A DNA stretch of 64,000 nucleotides from Torymus aiolomorphi (taxonomy: Eukaryota > Arthropoda > Insecta > Hymenoptera > Torymidae), in assembly GCA_036365515.1 (NCBI GenBank), contig CM070875.1, positions 91,776,128 to 91,840,127 of the forward strand, in the 5' to 3' direction. Both the position numbers and the translations under genes were made by a program. Below are positions 54,023 through 64,000 of the stretch, piece after piece (within the stretch, counting starts at the first letter, position 1; the number at the start of each line of letters is the position of its first letter). Under the pieces are notes generated by a model, which had not been told where the DNA came from, did no database searches, and saw only the letters and a program-made list of their open reading frames with translations.

Positions 54023-55596
54023 TTACTGAGAGTCGTTAGTTGAACTTGATTGAGCGGTACTCGTCTGGGTACTGCCCGTGCTTGTTGACGGAGTGGTAGT
54101 TGAGCGTTGTTGAGTTGAGCGTTGCTGTGATCGCTCCTGCTGACGATGAAGCATCGTGTGATGGTGCTGGTCACAGACCTTGCACCTGTGAGCACTCTTG
54201 CAGGAGCGTGAGCTGTGACGGCCAAGGCAGTTGTAACACAACTTCTTGACCTCCACAATGTCCATTCGCATCTGGATGGGAAGTCCTCTAAAATGAGGAC
54301 AAGCTACTATGAAGTGGCCTTCATTACAATAATCACAGGAGTGAGCTGTTGGTCCCTGTGTGAAGGCAGTTGTCCTGTTGGATTGAGTGGAAGGAGTAGT
54401 TGACGCTGGAGCTTGAGTCTGAGCGGACTGTGAGGCTTGGTGAGCTGACCTCTTGGGAATAACTCCCTTGTTGCTGGTGGGTTGAGTAAGGCAGTCGGCT
54501 TGGGTGTAGTGACAGGCCGATCCACGCGCTCGAGCGCTCGAGCCTTGGCGTTGAGAAATTGCCCCAGTTGAGCAGACGTAGGGAAGTCTTGTGAGGACCC
54601 AAGTGACGTCTCCCAGGACTCCTTAGTGGAGCGGTCCAGGACCCTCGTTGCGAGATGCACCAAGAGCATGTCACCAAGATTATTGGTGGCGTTGAGCGAC
54701 TCCAAACCTCCCTTGACTTCGTTGAGCGTACCAGCAACATTGTTGAGCCCTTGAGCGGTCTTTGAGGTGAGCGGAACCAAATCGATGAGCTTGTCGAGAT
54801 AAGACTGGACAATGAGCCGAGGATTGTCGTACCTGGTCTTCAAATCCTTCAATGCAGGCTCCAGTGAGCGGTCTGACAAATCATAAACTGTGACGATCCT
54901 CATAGGCTCGCCGGACAAACACGTGCGCAGATAATGCAGCTTCTGCACAGGCCTCAATCCAGGATTGGTGTAGATGAGGCTCTCGTACATGTCCCTGAAG
55001 TAAGGCCATTCCGCATACTTCCCGTCAAAGCGCGGCAGACTGATGTCCGGGAGCTTAGAGTCTTGAGCAGTGGCTGATTGAGCAGGAGCTTGCGTGAGTG
55101 CTGTCGGCACCAAATCCCTTTTCTGAGCGAGAGTGAGCTTTAACTTAAAGCCTAGTCATTGAGCCTTCAACAGCAGCTTCTCCTTGAAGTAAGGTAGATT
55201 CGTCACTTGAGAAGTCCACAGGAGATCCAGGGTGGCTCCCTCTGTTGTGAGCTCTCTCAATAAATTCTCTATTTGAGCCTGAAAGGCATCGACCAAGGAC
55301 ACTGATCAGGATGTCATGGTCTCGATGAGCGGCTCAATGTCCTCCAACAGGACCAACCTGGAGGCCTGTGCATCGCACATGACTGCGATGTCCGCAGGGC
55401 CAGGCGCCTTGGGCGCTCCCTGTGAGCGAGTGTGCGGAGACGTTGAGCGAGAGTTCGACTTGGAAGGAACCTTCTTCAGGTTTGATGCTCCATCGATCGG
55501 CGCGTCGTTGACGTTGAGCGTGGTCGTACTTCTCAAGACCGCCGTCGGCCATGACGATAGGCCGCGAGATGGTGAGCTGTCCGCGCTAGCGCGCAC
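54023..55596 (-). pseudogene. BEL/Pao Gag
   Basis: The N-terminal part (55306-55596) has MCDAQASRLVLLEDIEPLIE. The capsid part (54307-55113) shows LPRFDGKYAEWPYFRDMYES, LRTCLSGEPMRIV and RYDNPRLIVQSYLDKLIDL, as in BEL Gag. A frameshift near 54380 leads to three knuckles: CDYCNEGHFIVAC, CYNCLGRHSSRSC and CKVCDQHHHTMLH. Stops at about 55306 and 55155 and this frameshift break the frame. It ends at TAA near 54024-54026. Confidence 0.85.
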
Positions 55597-55599
55597 CCG

Positions 55600-56050
55600 C
55601 TGGGTGCAGCGAACAAGAGCGCTGAGCAGGGGTCAAGAGCGCGCCGCCGGTGCAGCGAGCAAGAACGTCGCCGATGCAGCGAACAAGAGCGGTGATGGGA
55701 GCAGGCGTGGTGAGCTGGCGCTTGAGTGCGCGCCAGGTGCAGCGAGCAAGAGCGTCGCCGATGCAGCGAGCAGGAACGTCGCCGATGCAGCGAACAAGAG
55801 CGATGATAGGAGCAGGCGTAGTGAGCTGGTGCTTGAGTGCGCGCCAGGTGCAGCGAGCAAGAGCGTCGCCGATGCAGCGAGCAGGAACGTCGCCGATGCA
55901 GCGAACAAGAGCGATGATAGGAGCAGGCGTAGTGAGCTGGCGCTTGAGTGCGCGCCAGGTGCAGCGAGCAAGAGCGTCGCCGATGCAGCGAGCAGGAACG
56001 TCGCCGATGCAGCGAACAAGAGCGATGCCGTTGGCCTCTCGCGATTCCAA
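55600..56050 (-). repeat. 111-bp tandem repeat in the BEL/Pao leader
   Basis: Three and a half units with landmark GCAGCGAACAAGAGCG at about 55676, 55787, 55898 and 56009. The period is a multiple of three, and the array is open in several frames on both strands, giving spurious ORFs such as repeats of CIGDVPARCIGDALARC. Confidence 0.9.
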
Positions 56051-56134
56051 AATCAACCTGCGTAGCAAGGCATAATGAGTTGTGGCTCTGAGCACTCGCG
56101 AAGATTTACTCACATACCCAGTGCAAATTGCCGA

Positions 56135-56152
56135 TCCGGCTCGAAGGACCAA
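56135..56152 (-). other. Primer binding site, tRNA-Tyr
   Basis: On the minus strand TTGGTCCTTCGAGCCGGA follows the 5' LTR. The TGG.. part is complementary to the 3' end of animal tRNA-Tyr (..TCCGGCTCGAAGGACCA, from memory). Confidence 0.75.
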
Positions 56153-56695
56153 TGTTTGAGAAGTCGCAATTTGTGATGAGCGGAAACTGGGAAAGGCAAT
56201 TGCACTGGGCGGGTATAAGAATGGAAGAGACACAATTCAACTATATTTAGCACTTTATTTATATTATTGAAGTGCTTCCACATAAGTACACTTGCGCGCT
56301 TAGTTGAGTACCTGCGTTGAAGGTTCGTGAGACAACCTCAAAAACTGCCACGTGGCGAGGCAAGCCGGCACACGCTGGGCCGATGATGAGGCTTGCCGAT
56401 GGAGATGCTGGATCTTGGCGGAGTGATCTGCTGCTTATTGATGGTGATGATGAGTCGCCGCAACGAGCCGTCAGTGGTGAGCCGTCGGTAGAGATGCTTG
56501 CTGGCGAGGAGCAGTGCTTCGGCGATGGTGCGTTGGCAAGCGTCCGGAGCAGAGAGAGAGAAGATGGCGTCGAGGGACTCCACGCTGCGCGAGTACGCGC
56601 GCGCGAGAGCCGAGCGGCCGCGAGGTGCTGCCGCGCGGCGAGTGAGTCGGTACTAGAGCTGGCGCGCGGGACATTTGAATGCTCAATCGCGAACA
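56153..56695 (-). repeat. 5' LTR of the BEL/Pao element
   Basis: 543 bp, partner of 49335-49877. Confidence 0.95.
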
Positions 56696-56700
56696 CCTCT
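56696..56700. other. Target site duplication CCTCT (right)
   Basis: Pairs with 49330-49334. Confidence 0.9.
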
Positions 56701-56927
56701 TCTGTAGTAGCTGTTTTTGGCCGTCCTGTTCGTGGCCGATCTTTCACACTACCGATATCTTCAAAACGTTTTACAGTACGTTCAACTGTTGATTTTGAAA
56801 TCGGAGTTAACCCATTTCTGAAAGTTTCATTAAAAACATTTCTTACCTGCATGAAAGAACGTTTCACATCTCCCCAACCTCGAATCATGAGAAGCGATAT
56901 TCTGTCTCTTTCAGAAAGTCGCTGCAT
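56701..56927 (-). pseudogene. DD41D mariner transposase, N-terminal part
   Basis: Starts MQRLSERDRISLLMIRGWGD, first HTH, then STVERTVKRFEDIGSVKDRP and the RTGRPKTATTEE linker. It is cut by the BEL/Pao 5' LTR at 56695 and resumes at 49329. It is homologous to residues 1-77 of the intact transposase at 26909-27985. Confidence 0.9.
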
Positions 56928-57246
56928 TGTAAGAGTTGGGATACGATTTTGTATGTACTCAAACTCAACGAGAACAAAGAATCGAGCATCAAACACTGCC
57001 GAGAGCTTATGACTGGTTGGGACAGAGATGTCAAATGAGCTATAAATAGAAAAGTGAAATATTCGAAAAAAAATATTTCTCAATAGTTGTAGATAAAATT
57101 TCTCGAGAATCACAGCACTGGCTCGATAGTTGAGACTGAAATGACGATTGAATGGGAGACCCACACTGTAATAAGTATGAGTAAATATAAGAACCCACAT
57201 AAACATGAGATCCCAAATGACTTGCGCATATTTATTTTGTTTTCAG

Positions 57247-57670
57247 GGTCGCTGAACCCGTATCTGGAGTCGGTTTGCCCCGTTGGGTCGACCCAAGGTC
57301 GTTCCAAGGTCAAACCAGAAGGAATTGCAGAAGGTGCTTGAAACCACGGACCCATGAGTTTTCGGGGTCGCTGAACCCGTATCTGGGGTCGGTTTGCCCC
57401 GCTGGATCGTCCCAAGGTCGTTCCAAGGTCAAACTAGAAGGAATTGCAGAAGGTGCTTAAAACCACGGACCCATGGGTTTTCGGGGTCGCTGAACTCGTA
57501 TCTGGGGTCGGTTTGCCCCGTTGGGTCGACCCAAGGTCGTTCCAAGGTCAAACCAGAAGGAATTGCAGGAGGTGCTTGAAACCACGGACCCATGGGTTTT
57601 CGGGGTCGCTGAACCCGTATCTGGGGTCGGTTTGCCCCGTTGGGTCGACCCAAGGTCGTTCCAAGGTCAG
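57247..57670 (+). repeat. ~119-bp tandem repeat, about 3.6 copies
   Basis: Landmark GGGGTCGCTGAACCCGTATC at 57246, 57364, 57483 and 57602; units include TTCCAAGGTCAAACCAGAAG. It lies between the transposase start and the right arm of the second mariner. Confidence 0.92.
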
Positions 57671-58360
57671 CGGTGATTAGCCAGGTCCCAGGTCTGGGTT
57701 TTGATCCAGAAGCGTTTGCACAAAAAATGTTTTTTAACGCCCTGATACACGAAATTCGATGGGGTGTCCAGATGATAGGAGTATAAGAACGTTGACCTTC
57801 AGATGACCTTCGGCTCACTTTTAACCCCGTATGTATCTTACACCCCTGGAAAGGTAAGTTTTCCCGCATTTCTGCAACAAAAAGATGGTTCCCATTCAAA
57901 AAATTCGACTTGACCTTTAAATGACCTTGAAAGTCAAGCCCAAGGTCAAATTCATGGTCACCATCAGATGCTCCATTCGATTTGCGGAATCTTTCGTATG
58001 GAAAGTTTTTTCCCAACGCCCTTAGTTTCCATGCTTTGGACTGTCCAAGATCAATTTGACCTCATTTTACCGACTTGACCTTGAAACGACCTCTAGATCA
58101 CATTTGACCGCGTATGTGTCTTATATCGTTGGAAAGAGAATTTTTTCCTCTTTCGGTTTGCGCAATAAAAAAGGAGGGTTCCCATTTAAAAAATTCGACT
58201 TGACCTTCAAATGACCTTGAAGGTCAAGCCCAAGGTCAAATTCAAGGTCACCATCAGATAGCCAGGGAAAAATCCTACATCTTTTGTATGAAACATTTTT
58301 TCCGAAAATTCATTCCCGCTGAGATAACTGGCCATCCCGGAACTTTTGACACACCCTGTA

Positions 58361-59448
58361 TATGCAGCTTTAATAGGACTTCACAAGAGCTACTGTCACA
58401 CTCACTTATATATTGTCACTGTCACTTGTATACTTCCATGCTCTTCTTCCACATCACCATTATATTCGTCACTTTCATTAACTTATTCATACATAGAATC
58501 ATCAGCATGTTCATTATAGTTAACTCGTTTCATCATCATCATACATCTTATTTAGATTGTGTAGAATTTGTTATCAGATGCTTTCCCAGTGTTGTTGACT
58601 TACTAGGTGCTGTACACATAGTTTTTGATCCAAGAAGAGTAGGAGACAAAAATATTCTTGACTCTCTAAAATAAATAAAAAATTTTCACAAAGTATCAAT
58701 TCTTTTATTAACATTACCATTAAATAACAGTCAATCGTTTAACACTTATCTAAATACAGTTATTGCCCCATTTCCTCCAGATTTTTATAATTACTTATAT
58801 ATATTTTACTTATATAGATTACTTATATAAAAGGGTTATGTTATTATTTCTTTCTTATTATCTGTTTATGTTTATATTAATGTTCACATATATACATCAT
58901 ACTTTGACACAGGGTTGGTCGCGTATAATACCGCGGTATTATACACGACACGATAATGGTATAATACATAGTATAATACCGTCGTGATTTTGCTCTGCGC
59001 TTGAAAGTATAATACCTGTACAGTGGTCTCAGCGCGAGCATAATCAGAGCGCGAAGTTCAAAAATCCTAAAAAATTTAGATTTTGAAGTTCAAAAAAAAT
59101 GAATTTAATGCATCGATTGATTCAATTACATGATTTTGAACAAAGTTACAATGAAAACTATAATTTTTAAGTTTATTTTTCATGTTTTGAGCATTTTTAA
59201 ATTTTCATCTCGGAGACGATTATAATTTGGTTTTTCGCAAAATTTCAATGTTAAAACGTTCCGAGTAATTGTTTCTTGATAAAACATAATTATTTATTGG
59301 AAATAAACAACAAAAAGTAAATTTCTTACGTAAGGAAAAATCCTAATAAATTGTCCGCTCTGTTTTACGACGCGAAAAGCGTGAAAAGCAGCGTAGAGCA
59401 AGCTATAGTTTGTGCTCCGTCGTCGCGGCCAAGGCAGGTAAGTTTAAA
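58361..59448. other. Region between mariner and LINE, no clear gene
   Basis: AT-rich with short shadow ORFs. It holds a perfect palindrome at 58923-58944. A GC-richer end (59400-59440) finishes GGCCAAGGCAG before GTAAGT, resembling a 5' exon end and splice donor. Confidence 0.35.
58923..58944. repeat. Perfect 22-bp palindrome
   Basis: GTATAATACCG followed directly by its inverse complement CGGTATTATAC. Related TATAATAC words recur at 58961-58980 and 59006-59012. Confidence 0.8.
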
Positions 59449-59455
59449 TAGAGAG

Positions 59456-59459
<4 letters not shown>
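59449..59459. other. LINE target site duplication (left)
   Basis: TAGAGAGAATT, repeated at 63771-63781. Confidence 0.85.
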
Positions 59460-59486
<27 letters not shown>

Positions 59487-59686
59487 CAACCGTGTTTATT
59501 TACAATCTGTCTAGTTGACAATAAGTAAATAGTATACAAGTATTTACAATAACATGAGAGTATTAGACCCACTGGTTAATACTGTTACAAATCCTTTAAA
59601 TATAGGCTTTTACAAGAGAACAATATTTATGATAATATAATATTATAATAATATAATGATACGTTAGTATACAGAACATTTTACAA

Positions 59687-62359
59687 CTACACATTAATAA
59701 TTTGATATTTTTTAAGTCTTGTACTGGATCGGATTACATCAATTAAATTTGCTGCCAGATGGTTCGGATGTTCTGTTAGTCTCTCCTTGTACCTACCATA
59801 GTGTGCTTCTATTTCTTGTTTGACTGTTCGTATGTTCAAGTCATTCCTAATGATTTCATTTGTGACAAACCAAGGAGCATGCACTATGTTTCTAAGTATT
59901 TTGGATTGAAATCTTTCGAGTATTTCAATATTAGAAGTTGCTGCAGATCCCCAGAGTTGAATTCCGTAAGTCCACACTGGTTTAAGAATAGTTTTGTATA
60001 TAAGTATTTTATTTTCAAGTTTTAACTCAGATTTATTTCCTAGTATCCAGTACATTTTTCTTAGTTTGAGATTTAGTTGTTTTCGTTTTGTCCATATATG
60101 TTTTCTCCAAGTGAGGCGACGATCCAGATGTATTCCCAAATATTTAACGTTGTCACTTTGCGGTATGGGTTTATCATTTAGCAGGAGTGGGGGCAAGTCT
60201 TTTTACAAAGTGTGAATGTAACATGAGTTGATTTTGTTTCATTGACTTTAATTCTCCATTGTTTAAACCATATATTGATCAGATCTAAATATTTTTGTAG
60301 TTTTTCGGATGCTATTTCAGGACTTGAATGACTTGTGAGAATTGCTGTATCATCTGCATATGTTGCTGTAGTGATTTCTTGCATTGTAGGTAGATCAGAA
60401 GTATACAGCAGATACAAAGTAGGGCCTAGCACGCTTCCTTGAGGTACTCCGGCGTTTATAGGGAACAGTTTTGTTACGGTTTGGTTAATTTTTACTTGAA
60501 ATGTTCTGTCTGTTAAATATGATTTTAATAGTTTATATAAATTTTTTGGAAAGTACTTCTTTAGTTTATAGAGTAATCCCTTGTGCCATACTTTGTCAAA
60601 GGCTTGGGCAACGTCTAGAAAAGCTCCAGAGCAGTACTGTTTATTTTCGAAGGTCTCTTGTATTTTTACAGTTAATCGGTTAACTTGTTCAATTGTAGCA
60701 TGACAGTTGCGGAAGCCAAATTGATGATCAGGAATCAACTTCTTGGAATGAATAATTGGATTGAGTCTGTTGAGAATAAGTTTTTCGCAGATTTTTGAAA
60801 TAGCTGGCAGTAAACTGATAGGTCTATATGACGTAACGAGGTCTGGACATTTGCCTAATTTTTCTATTAATATTATTTGTGCAACTTTCCATTGGCTTGG
60901 AAAATAACACAAACGAAAGACTGCATTTAATATAATAGTAAGAAATCGGATCGCTTTCTGTGGTAACTCCTTGATTATTTTGCCATTTATTCCGTCGTAT
61001 CCAGGTGATTTTTTGTTCTTAAGGGCTTTGATTATCTTTTGCACTTCTTTAATTTTGATGTTTATTGAAGGACTAACTTGGGCATGGTGATCTTCTTGTT
61101 TAAACAATTCTTCTTCTTGTGGTTCGGTAATTTCTCGATTTATTGGCTTGAAAACTTCACTGAGATAGTTTGCAAACGTATCAGCTTTTTCTGTTTCGCT
61201 TCTGGCCCAATCTCCATTAGATTTCCTGATTGGTGGTATATGTTGCAGTGGACGTTTAAGTTTTTTAGTGGCTTTCCAGAGGGAATATTCAGTTGCTTCA
61301 TTTGCAGTTAAGTTTTGTAAGTAATTTTGGATGCCGACATTTTTTTCTTCTATAAGCAAGGTTTTTAATTCTTTAATTGATTTATTTAATTTAGTTTTTA
61401 TATGTTTGGATCTATAAATTTGCCAAGTTTTTCTTAACTGTCTCTTTTCACGTATTTTTTCAAGTATGTGTTTAGCAATGTGCTGTTGTTTTTCCGGATG
61501 TTCAAATAATGTGATAGCTTCTTTAGCGGCGTTGTGTATTTGTATGTTGAATTCTTCTATTGCATTTTCGAGTTCATCTATAGATTTAAGTGAGATGTTG
61601 CAGTTTAGATTATTATTTAGATATTCTTTGTATTTTCCCCAGTTAGTATTTTTATTGTACAAATGTGGTGTTTTTTGGTTCATTTTAAGTTGTTGTTGTT
61701 TAAAAGAAATAATGATCAGTGAGTGGTCTGACGAAAGATCTAAGCAGGATGTAGCTGTGAGACAGTCGGGGTTGATACCTTTTACTACGGCAAAATCAAG
61801 GAGGTCCGGCGTCTTATTTTTATCAGTAGGCCAGTAGGTGGGTTCTCCGGTTGAAATCGGGAATAAATTCTGTGACTGCATAGTTGCATAAAGCTGTCTA
61901 CCTCGTGGAGTTCCAGCCGAAGATCTAGACCCCCACCATGGGTGCTTAGCATTGTAATCTCCGGCAGCAATGAAACGGTGTCCAAGACTTACGAAGAATT
62001 TTGAAAACATCTCTGTTTTGATAATGTGCTTAGGTGGGCAATATATTGCTGATAGAGTGATTGATCCTTTTACATCTTCCAGAGTTACGCTGGTTGCTTG
62101 CAGATAATCATCCATGTGTTTTACATTTTCATAATGCTTAATATTAGATTTAATGATAATTGCAGTTCCGCCGCGCGCTTTCCCAGTAGGACATTTTGTA
62201 TCATATATGAAATAGTTTGGAATTTTCAAGTAGTTTTTATATGTAAAATGAGTTTCTGATATTAACATTACGTCAATATTATGTTCGATTAGAAACTTCT
62301 TTAATTCAAGACTTCTTTGTGCTAAACCGTTCGCATTCCAGACTGCTATTTTTATTTCA
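59687..62359 (-). pseudogene. LINE ORF2: endonuclease and reverse transcriptase
   Basis: The AP-like endonuclease has AVWNANGLAQRS near its start, MLISETHF, ARGGTAIIIKSNIKHY, HRFIAAGDYNAKHPWWGSR and a SSDHSLIIISF end motif. RT has KSPGYDGINGKIIKELP, SYRPISLLPAISKICEKLI, QFGFRNCHATIEQV, GAFLDVAQAFDKVWHKGL, GVPQGSVLGPTLYLLYTSDL and the catalytic ATYADDTAIL. A frameshift near 60190 separates the C-terminal part (VKYLGIHLDRRLTWRKHI) ending at 59687. There is no Met before MLISETH in the frame, so initiation may depend on the overlap with ORF1. Confidence 0.92.
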
Positions 62360-63567
62360 TTATTGAATTTTATTTATCAAACTTGTAAGAAGGTTTAACA
62401 TTGTATCTATTCTTGTCATCATTTGAAGCATCATTTCTTCGAGTTTATTTGTGTTTGATTTTTCTGCTATTTTTGTTATTATTTGGGATTCTGTCTCTGT
62501 TTGTATAGATTCTGTTATGATGTTTTTTGGTTGACTGCTTGTGGCTTGAGCGAAAGATATATTAGATTTAATAAAATTATTTAAATTTGGAGGATAACTT
62601 TGTGAGTTTTGCACTACGGTTTTTTCTCTGAGTTTAGGAAATAATTTTTGTTGCAGTTGCTTACGAACAATGCATCCTTTATAACTAGCAGGATGATTAC
62701 CGTCACAGTTTGCACATTTAACGTCTTGTATTTTTTCTTTTATCGAGCAGTCTTTTGTTAAATGTTTTTCAGCACATTTAACGCATACCGCACTCCTGTA
62801 GCAGTAGTTTTTGGTGTGACCAAATCCTTGACATTTAATACACTGAGGTATATCTCTTTTTTATATGGTGGTTCAAATTTAACGATTGTATTCAATAATC
62901 TATCTATATTGTATATTTCCTTATTGTTATCATTGGGTTGAATTTCTACAAAGAACAAGGGTAACGGTTTTTGCGTGTATCGATCTCGTATATTTGTTAC
63001 TCTTAATACTTTATGGTCGTGTTCCTCTATTGCCTGTTGTATTTCTCCAGTATCAGCTGACGGGTGTATGTGTCTTAAAACAGTTTTATAACTTTTGTCT
63101 TGCTTCCTCTGGTATGTGTAAAATTCAGTTTTTTTCTTCTTGAGCTCTTCTACTATTGGAAGATATTTTTCTGAGGAGTTTGGTAGAATTTTCACCTCGT
63201 TATTAGAAAGTATTTTCAAAGTGTAGTTATTCTCAGCTATTTTATCGAGAAGGGTTTTCAAAGGTGCTATATTCTCCACTCCGCTTACGAAGATTGGTGG
63301 TGATTTTTGAGCACTCGCTTTACTAGAATTCTCACTATTTTCTCCTGCAGGAACTACATCCTCTGCGAGTTCTAGTTTTTCATAATTGTTTTGAGTCACC
63401 ACTGGATTACTTAGCCAGTAGTCTCTGATTTGCGTTTGACGTTTTTTAAAATTAGCTTTTATTTCATCTGGGCTGTTTCTTTGTCGTTTTTTATAAACTG
63501 AGTTCCACTTTTCGTTATTATCGGTATTTATCGGCGAAGCCAAAGTGACTTTTTCAGTAGCGGCCAT
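62360..63567 (-). pseudogene. LINE ORF1: Gag-like nucleic-acid-binding protein
   Basis: Starts MAATEKVTLASPINTDN. The central region, with TLKILSNNEVKILPNSSEKY and IHPSADTGEIQQAIEEHDHK, is the RRM-like/PRE_C2HC-type region common in Jockey ORF1. A frameshift near 62857 moves into the frame with three knuckles: CIKCQGFGHTKNYC, CVKCAEKHLTKDC and CANCDGNHPASYKGC. The tail (62360-62614) is Ser/Gln-rich and ends with a hydrophobic helix. The stop overlaps the ORF2 region. Confidence 0.85.
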
Positions 63568-63770
63568 GTTAGCCGATTGACTTTTATTAAAAAGATAAAA
63601 TTTTGAATTTTGGTTAGCAGTTTATGTCTATTTATATTCAAAATTGAGAAAATCAGTGATTTTAACGTTCGCACTTATACACAGTAACACACTTGAACTA
63701 GTATTTACATACTTGGCTGGAGCTCGATGTAAACACGTCTACTCTTATCGAGAGCACAATTAGAACTCCA

Positions 63771-63780
63771 TAGAGAGAAT

Positions 63781-63781
<1 letters not shown>
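63771..63781. other. LINE target site duplication (right)
   Basis: TAGAGAGAATT, pairs with 59449-59459. Confidence 0.85.
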
Positions 63782-63783
<2 letters not shown>

Positions 63784-63828
<45 letters not shown>

Positions 63829-64000
63829 GAGGGAAACAGTGAAATCTTGCAGCAGTCCGGTGGACCAAATGCTCCACCGGACCGCCTGGGCCGCATATCC
63901 ATGCCAGCCCAGGAGACACCGCAAGAGGCTCCGCACTCCCACGGCGTGTGGGATTCCTACCCACTAAAAACACTAACCCTTTCTGCTCAGCACTACTGTA
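63784..64000 (-). mobile_element. 3' end of another LINE (R1-like?), continues off the window
   Basis: A 43-bp T run (63784-63826) is the poly(A) tail of a minus-strand element. Upstream of it in element sense are GGTAGGAATCCCACACGCCG and a strong hairpin CCGGTGGA..TCCACCGG (63858-63881). The frame VGRNPTRRGSAEPLAVSPGL resembles LINE ORF2 C-termini of the R1 group, but this is from memory and short. Confidence 0.5.

Larger units (their letters stand above)
49335..56695 (-). mobile_element. BEL/Pao LTR retrotransposon, complete
   Basis: 7,361 bp with 543-bp LTRs, CCTCT duplication, tRNA-Tyr-type primer site and a GGGCGGAA polypurine tract. Gag, protease, RT, RNase H and integrase follow in BEL/Pao order on the minus strand. 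The two LTRs differ at only about seven or eight positions, so insertion is fairly recent. It interrupts a mariner transposase gene. Confidence 0.95.
47192..58358 (-). mobile_element. Second DD41D mariner, split by a BEL/Pao element
   Basis: The ends are CAGGGTGTGTCAAAAGTTCC and its inverse, with TA on both sides (47190-47191 and 58359-58360). Subterminal inverted arms (47192-47545 and about 57720-58358) are rich in AGGTCA motifs. The transposase gene on the minus strand lies at 56927-56701 and 49329-48487, interrupted by the 7.4 kb BEL/Pao element. The 29-bp minisatellite and ~119-bp repeat array lie between the arms and the gene. Without the LTR element it would be about 3.8 kb. Confidence 0.9.
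59460..63770 (-). mobile_element. Jockey-like LINE, near full length
   Basis: Minus-strand non-LTR retrotransposon with a poly(A) tail (T run to 59486 on the plus strand), two ORFs in Jockey-clade order and an 11-bp target duplication. The length of 4.3 kb is near full for the clade. Two frameshifts (one in each ORF) disable it. Confidence 0.9.

Noticed and set aside
55316..56065. Plus-strand 249-codon ORF with AASKSVADAASRNVADAANK-type repeats
   Set aside because: Translation of the 111-bp leader repeat on the antisense strand of the BEL element.

Overview
The window looks like repeat-rich eukaryotic DNA, most probably from an insect (a hymenopteran is my best guess, low confidence). The reasons are AT-rich intergenic DNA, spliceosomal introns (GT..AG), BEL/Pao and Ty3/gypsy LTR elements whose primer sites match insect-type tRNA-Tyr and tRNA-Lys ends, Jockey-type LINEs, DD41D Tc1/mariner elements, TTAA-targeting MITEs and a Polinton-like DNA polymerase fragment. 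I see no conserved housekeeping gene. Almost all coding sequence belongs to mobile or virus-like elements, and most of it is broken.

Layout. (1) 264-16797: a BEL/Pao retrotransposon remnant on the minus strand, split inside pol by a 13.7 kb DNA transposon (793-14513). That transposon has ~0.85 kb terminal inverted repeats (TIRs), a 3-bp ATA target duplication and a decayed Academ-like transposase gene (7909-12590). It was itself invaded by a piggyBac-like MITE (1398-2651, left TIR), a TA-flanked MITE (12890-13823, right TIR) and a 3.7 kb near-perfect palindrome with TTAA flanks (3001-6702) carrying a captured, exon-like coding segment in both arms. (2) 16798-25841: remains of a Polinton/Maverick-like or related virus-like element. 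It holds a coiled-coil ORF, spliced upstream exons, the N-terminal and exonuclease part of a protein-primed family B DNA polymerase, a ~440-bp satellite array sitting where the polymerase domain should be, a frameshifted conserved gene and an intact adenain-like cysteine protease. (3) 25988-28923: a complete DD41D mariner with an intact 358-aa transposase, inserted in a TA microsatellite. (4) 30154-31396: an intact 294-aa ORF with an SV40-type nuclear localisation signal, followed by a 57-aa potentially myristoylated ORF whose 3' end carries a perfect match to the histone mRNA 3' stem-loop consensus.

(5) 31480-36285: microsatellites, a small palindromic MITE, a tRNA-like relic, a small spliced gene (33867-34494) and a duplicated 255-bp block. 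(6) 36291-46796: a complete but disabled Ty3/gypsy element (LTRs of 1,048 and 1,029 bp, ATGTA duplication) whose pol ends in a second copy of the gag-type zinc-knuckle module. (7) 47192-58358: a second DD41D mariner, broken in its transposase gene by a complete BEL/Pao element (49335-56695, 543-bp LTRs, CCTCT duplication). A 29-bp minisatellite fills one arm and a ~119-bp tandem repeat the other. (8) 59460-63770: a Jockey-like LINE with an 11-bp target duplication, inserted beside the poly(A) tail of another LINE that runs off the window end.

The nesting gives a relative chronology: BEL remnant, then the Academ-like element, then its MITEs; and the second DD41D element, then the BEL/Pao element. 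The strongest candidates for something undescribed are the histone-type stem-loop on a non-histone gene, the exon-carrying TTAA palindrome, the duplicated zinc module at the gypsy Pol C-terminus, and the shared ~120-bp repeat framework and nuclear-receptor-like half-site arrays in unrelated transposons.
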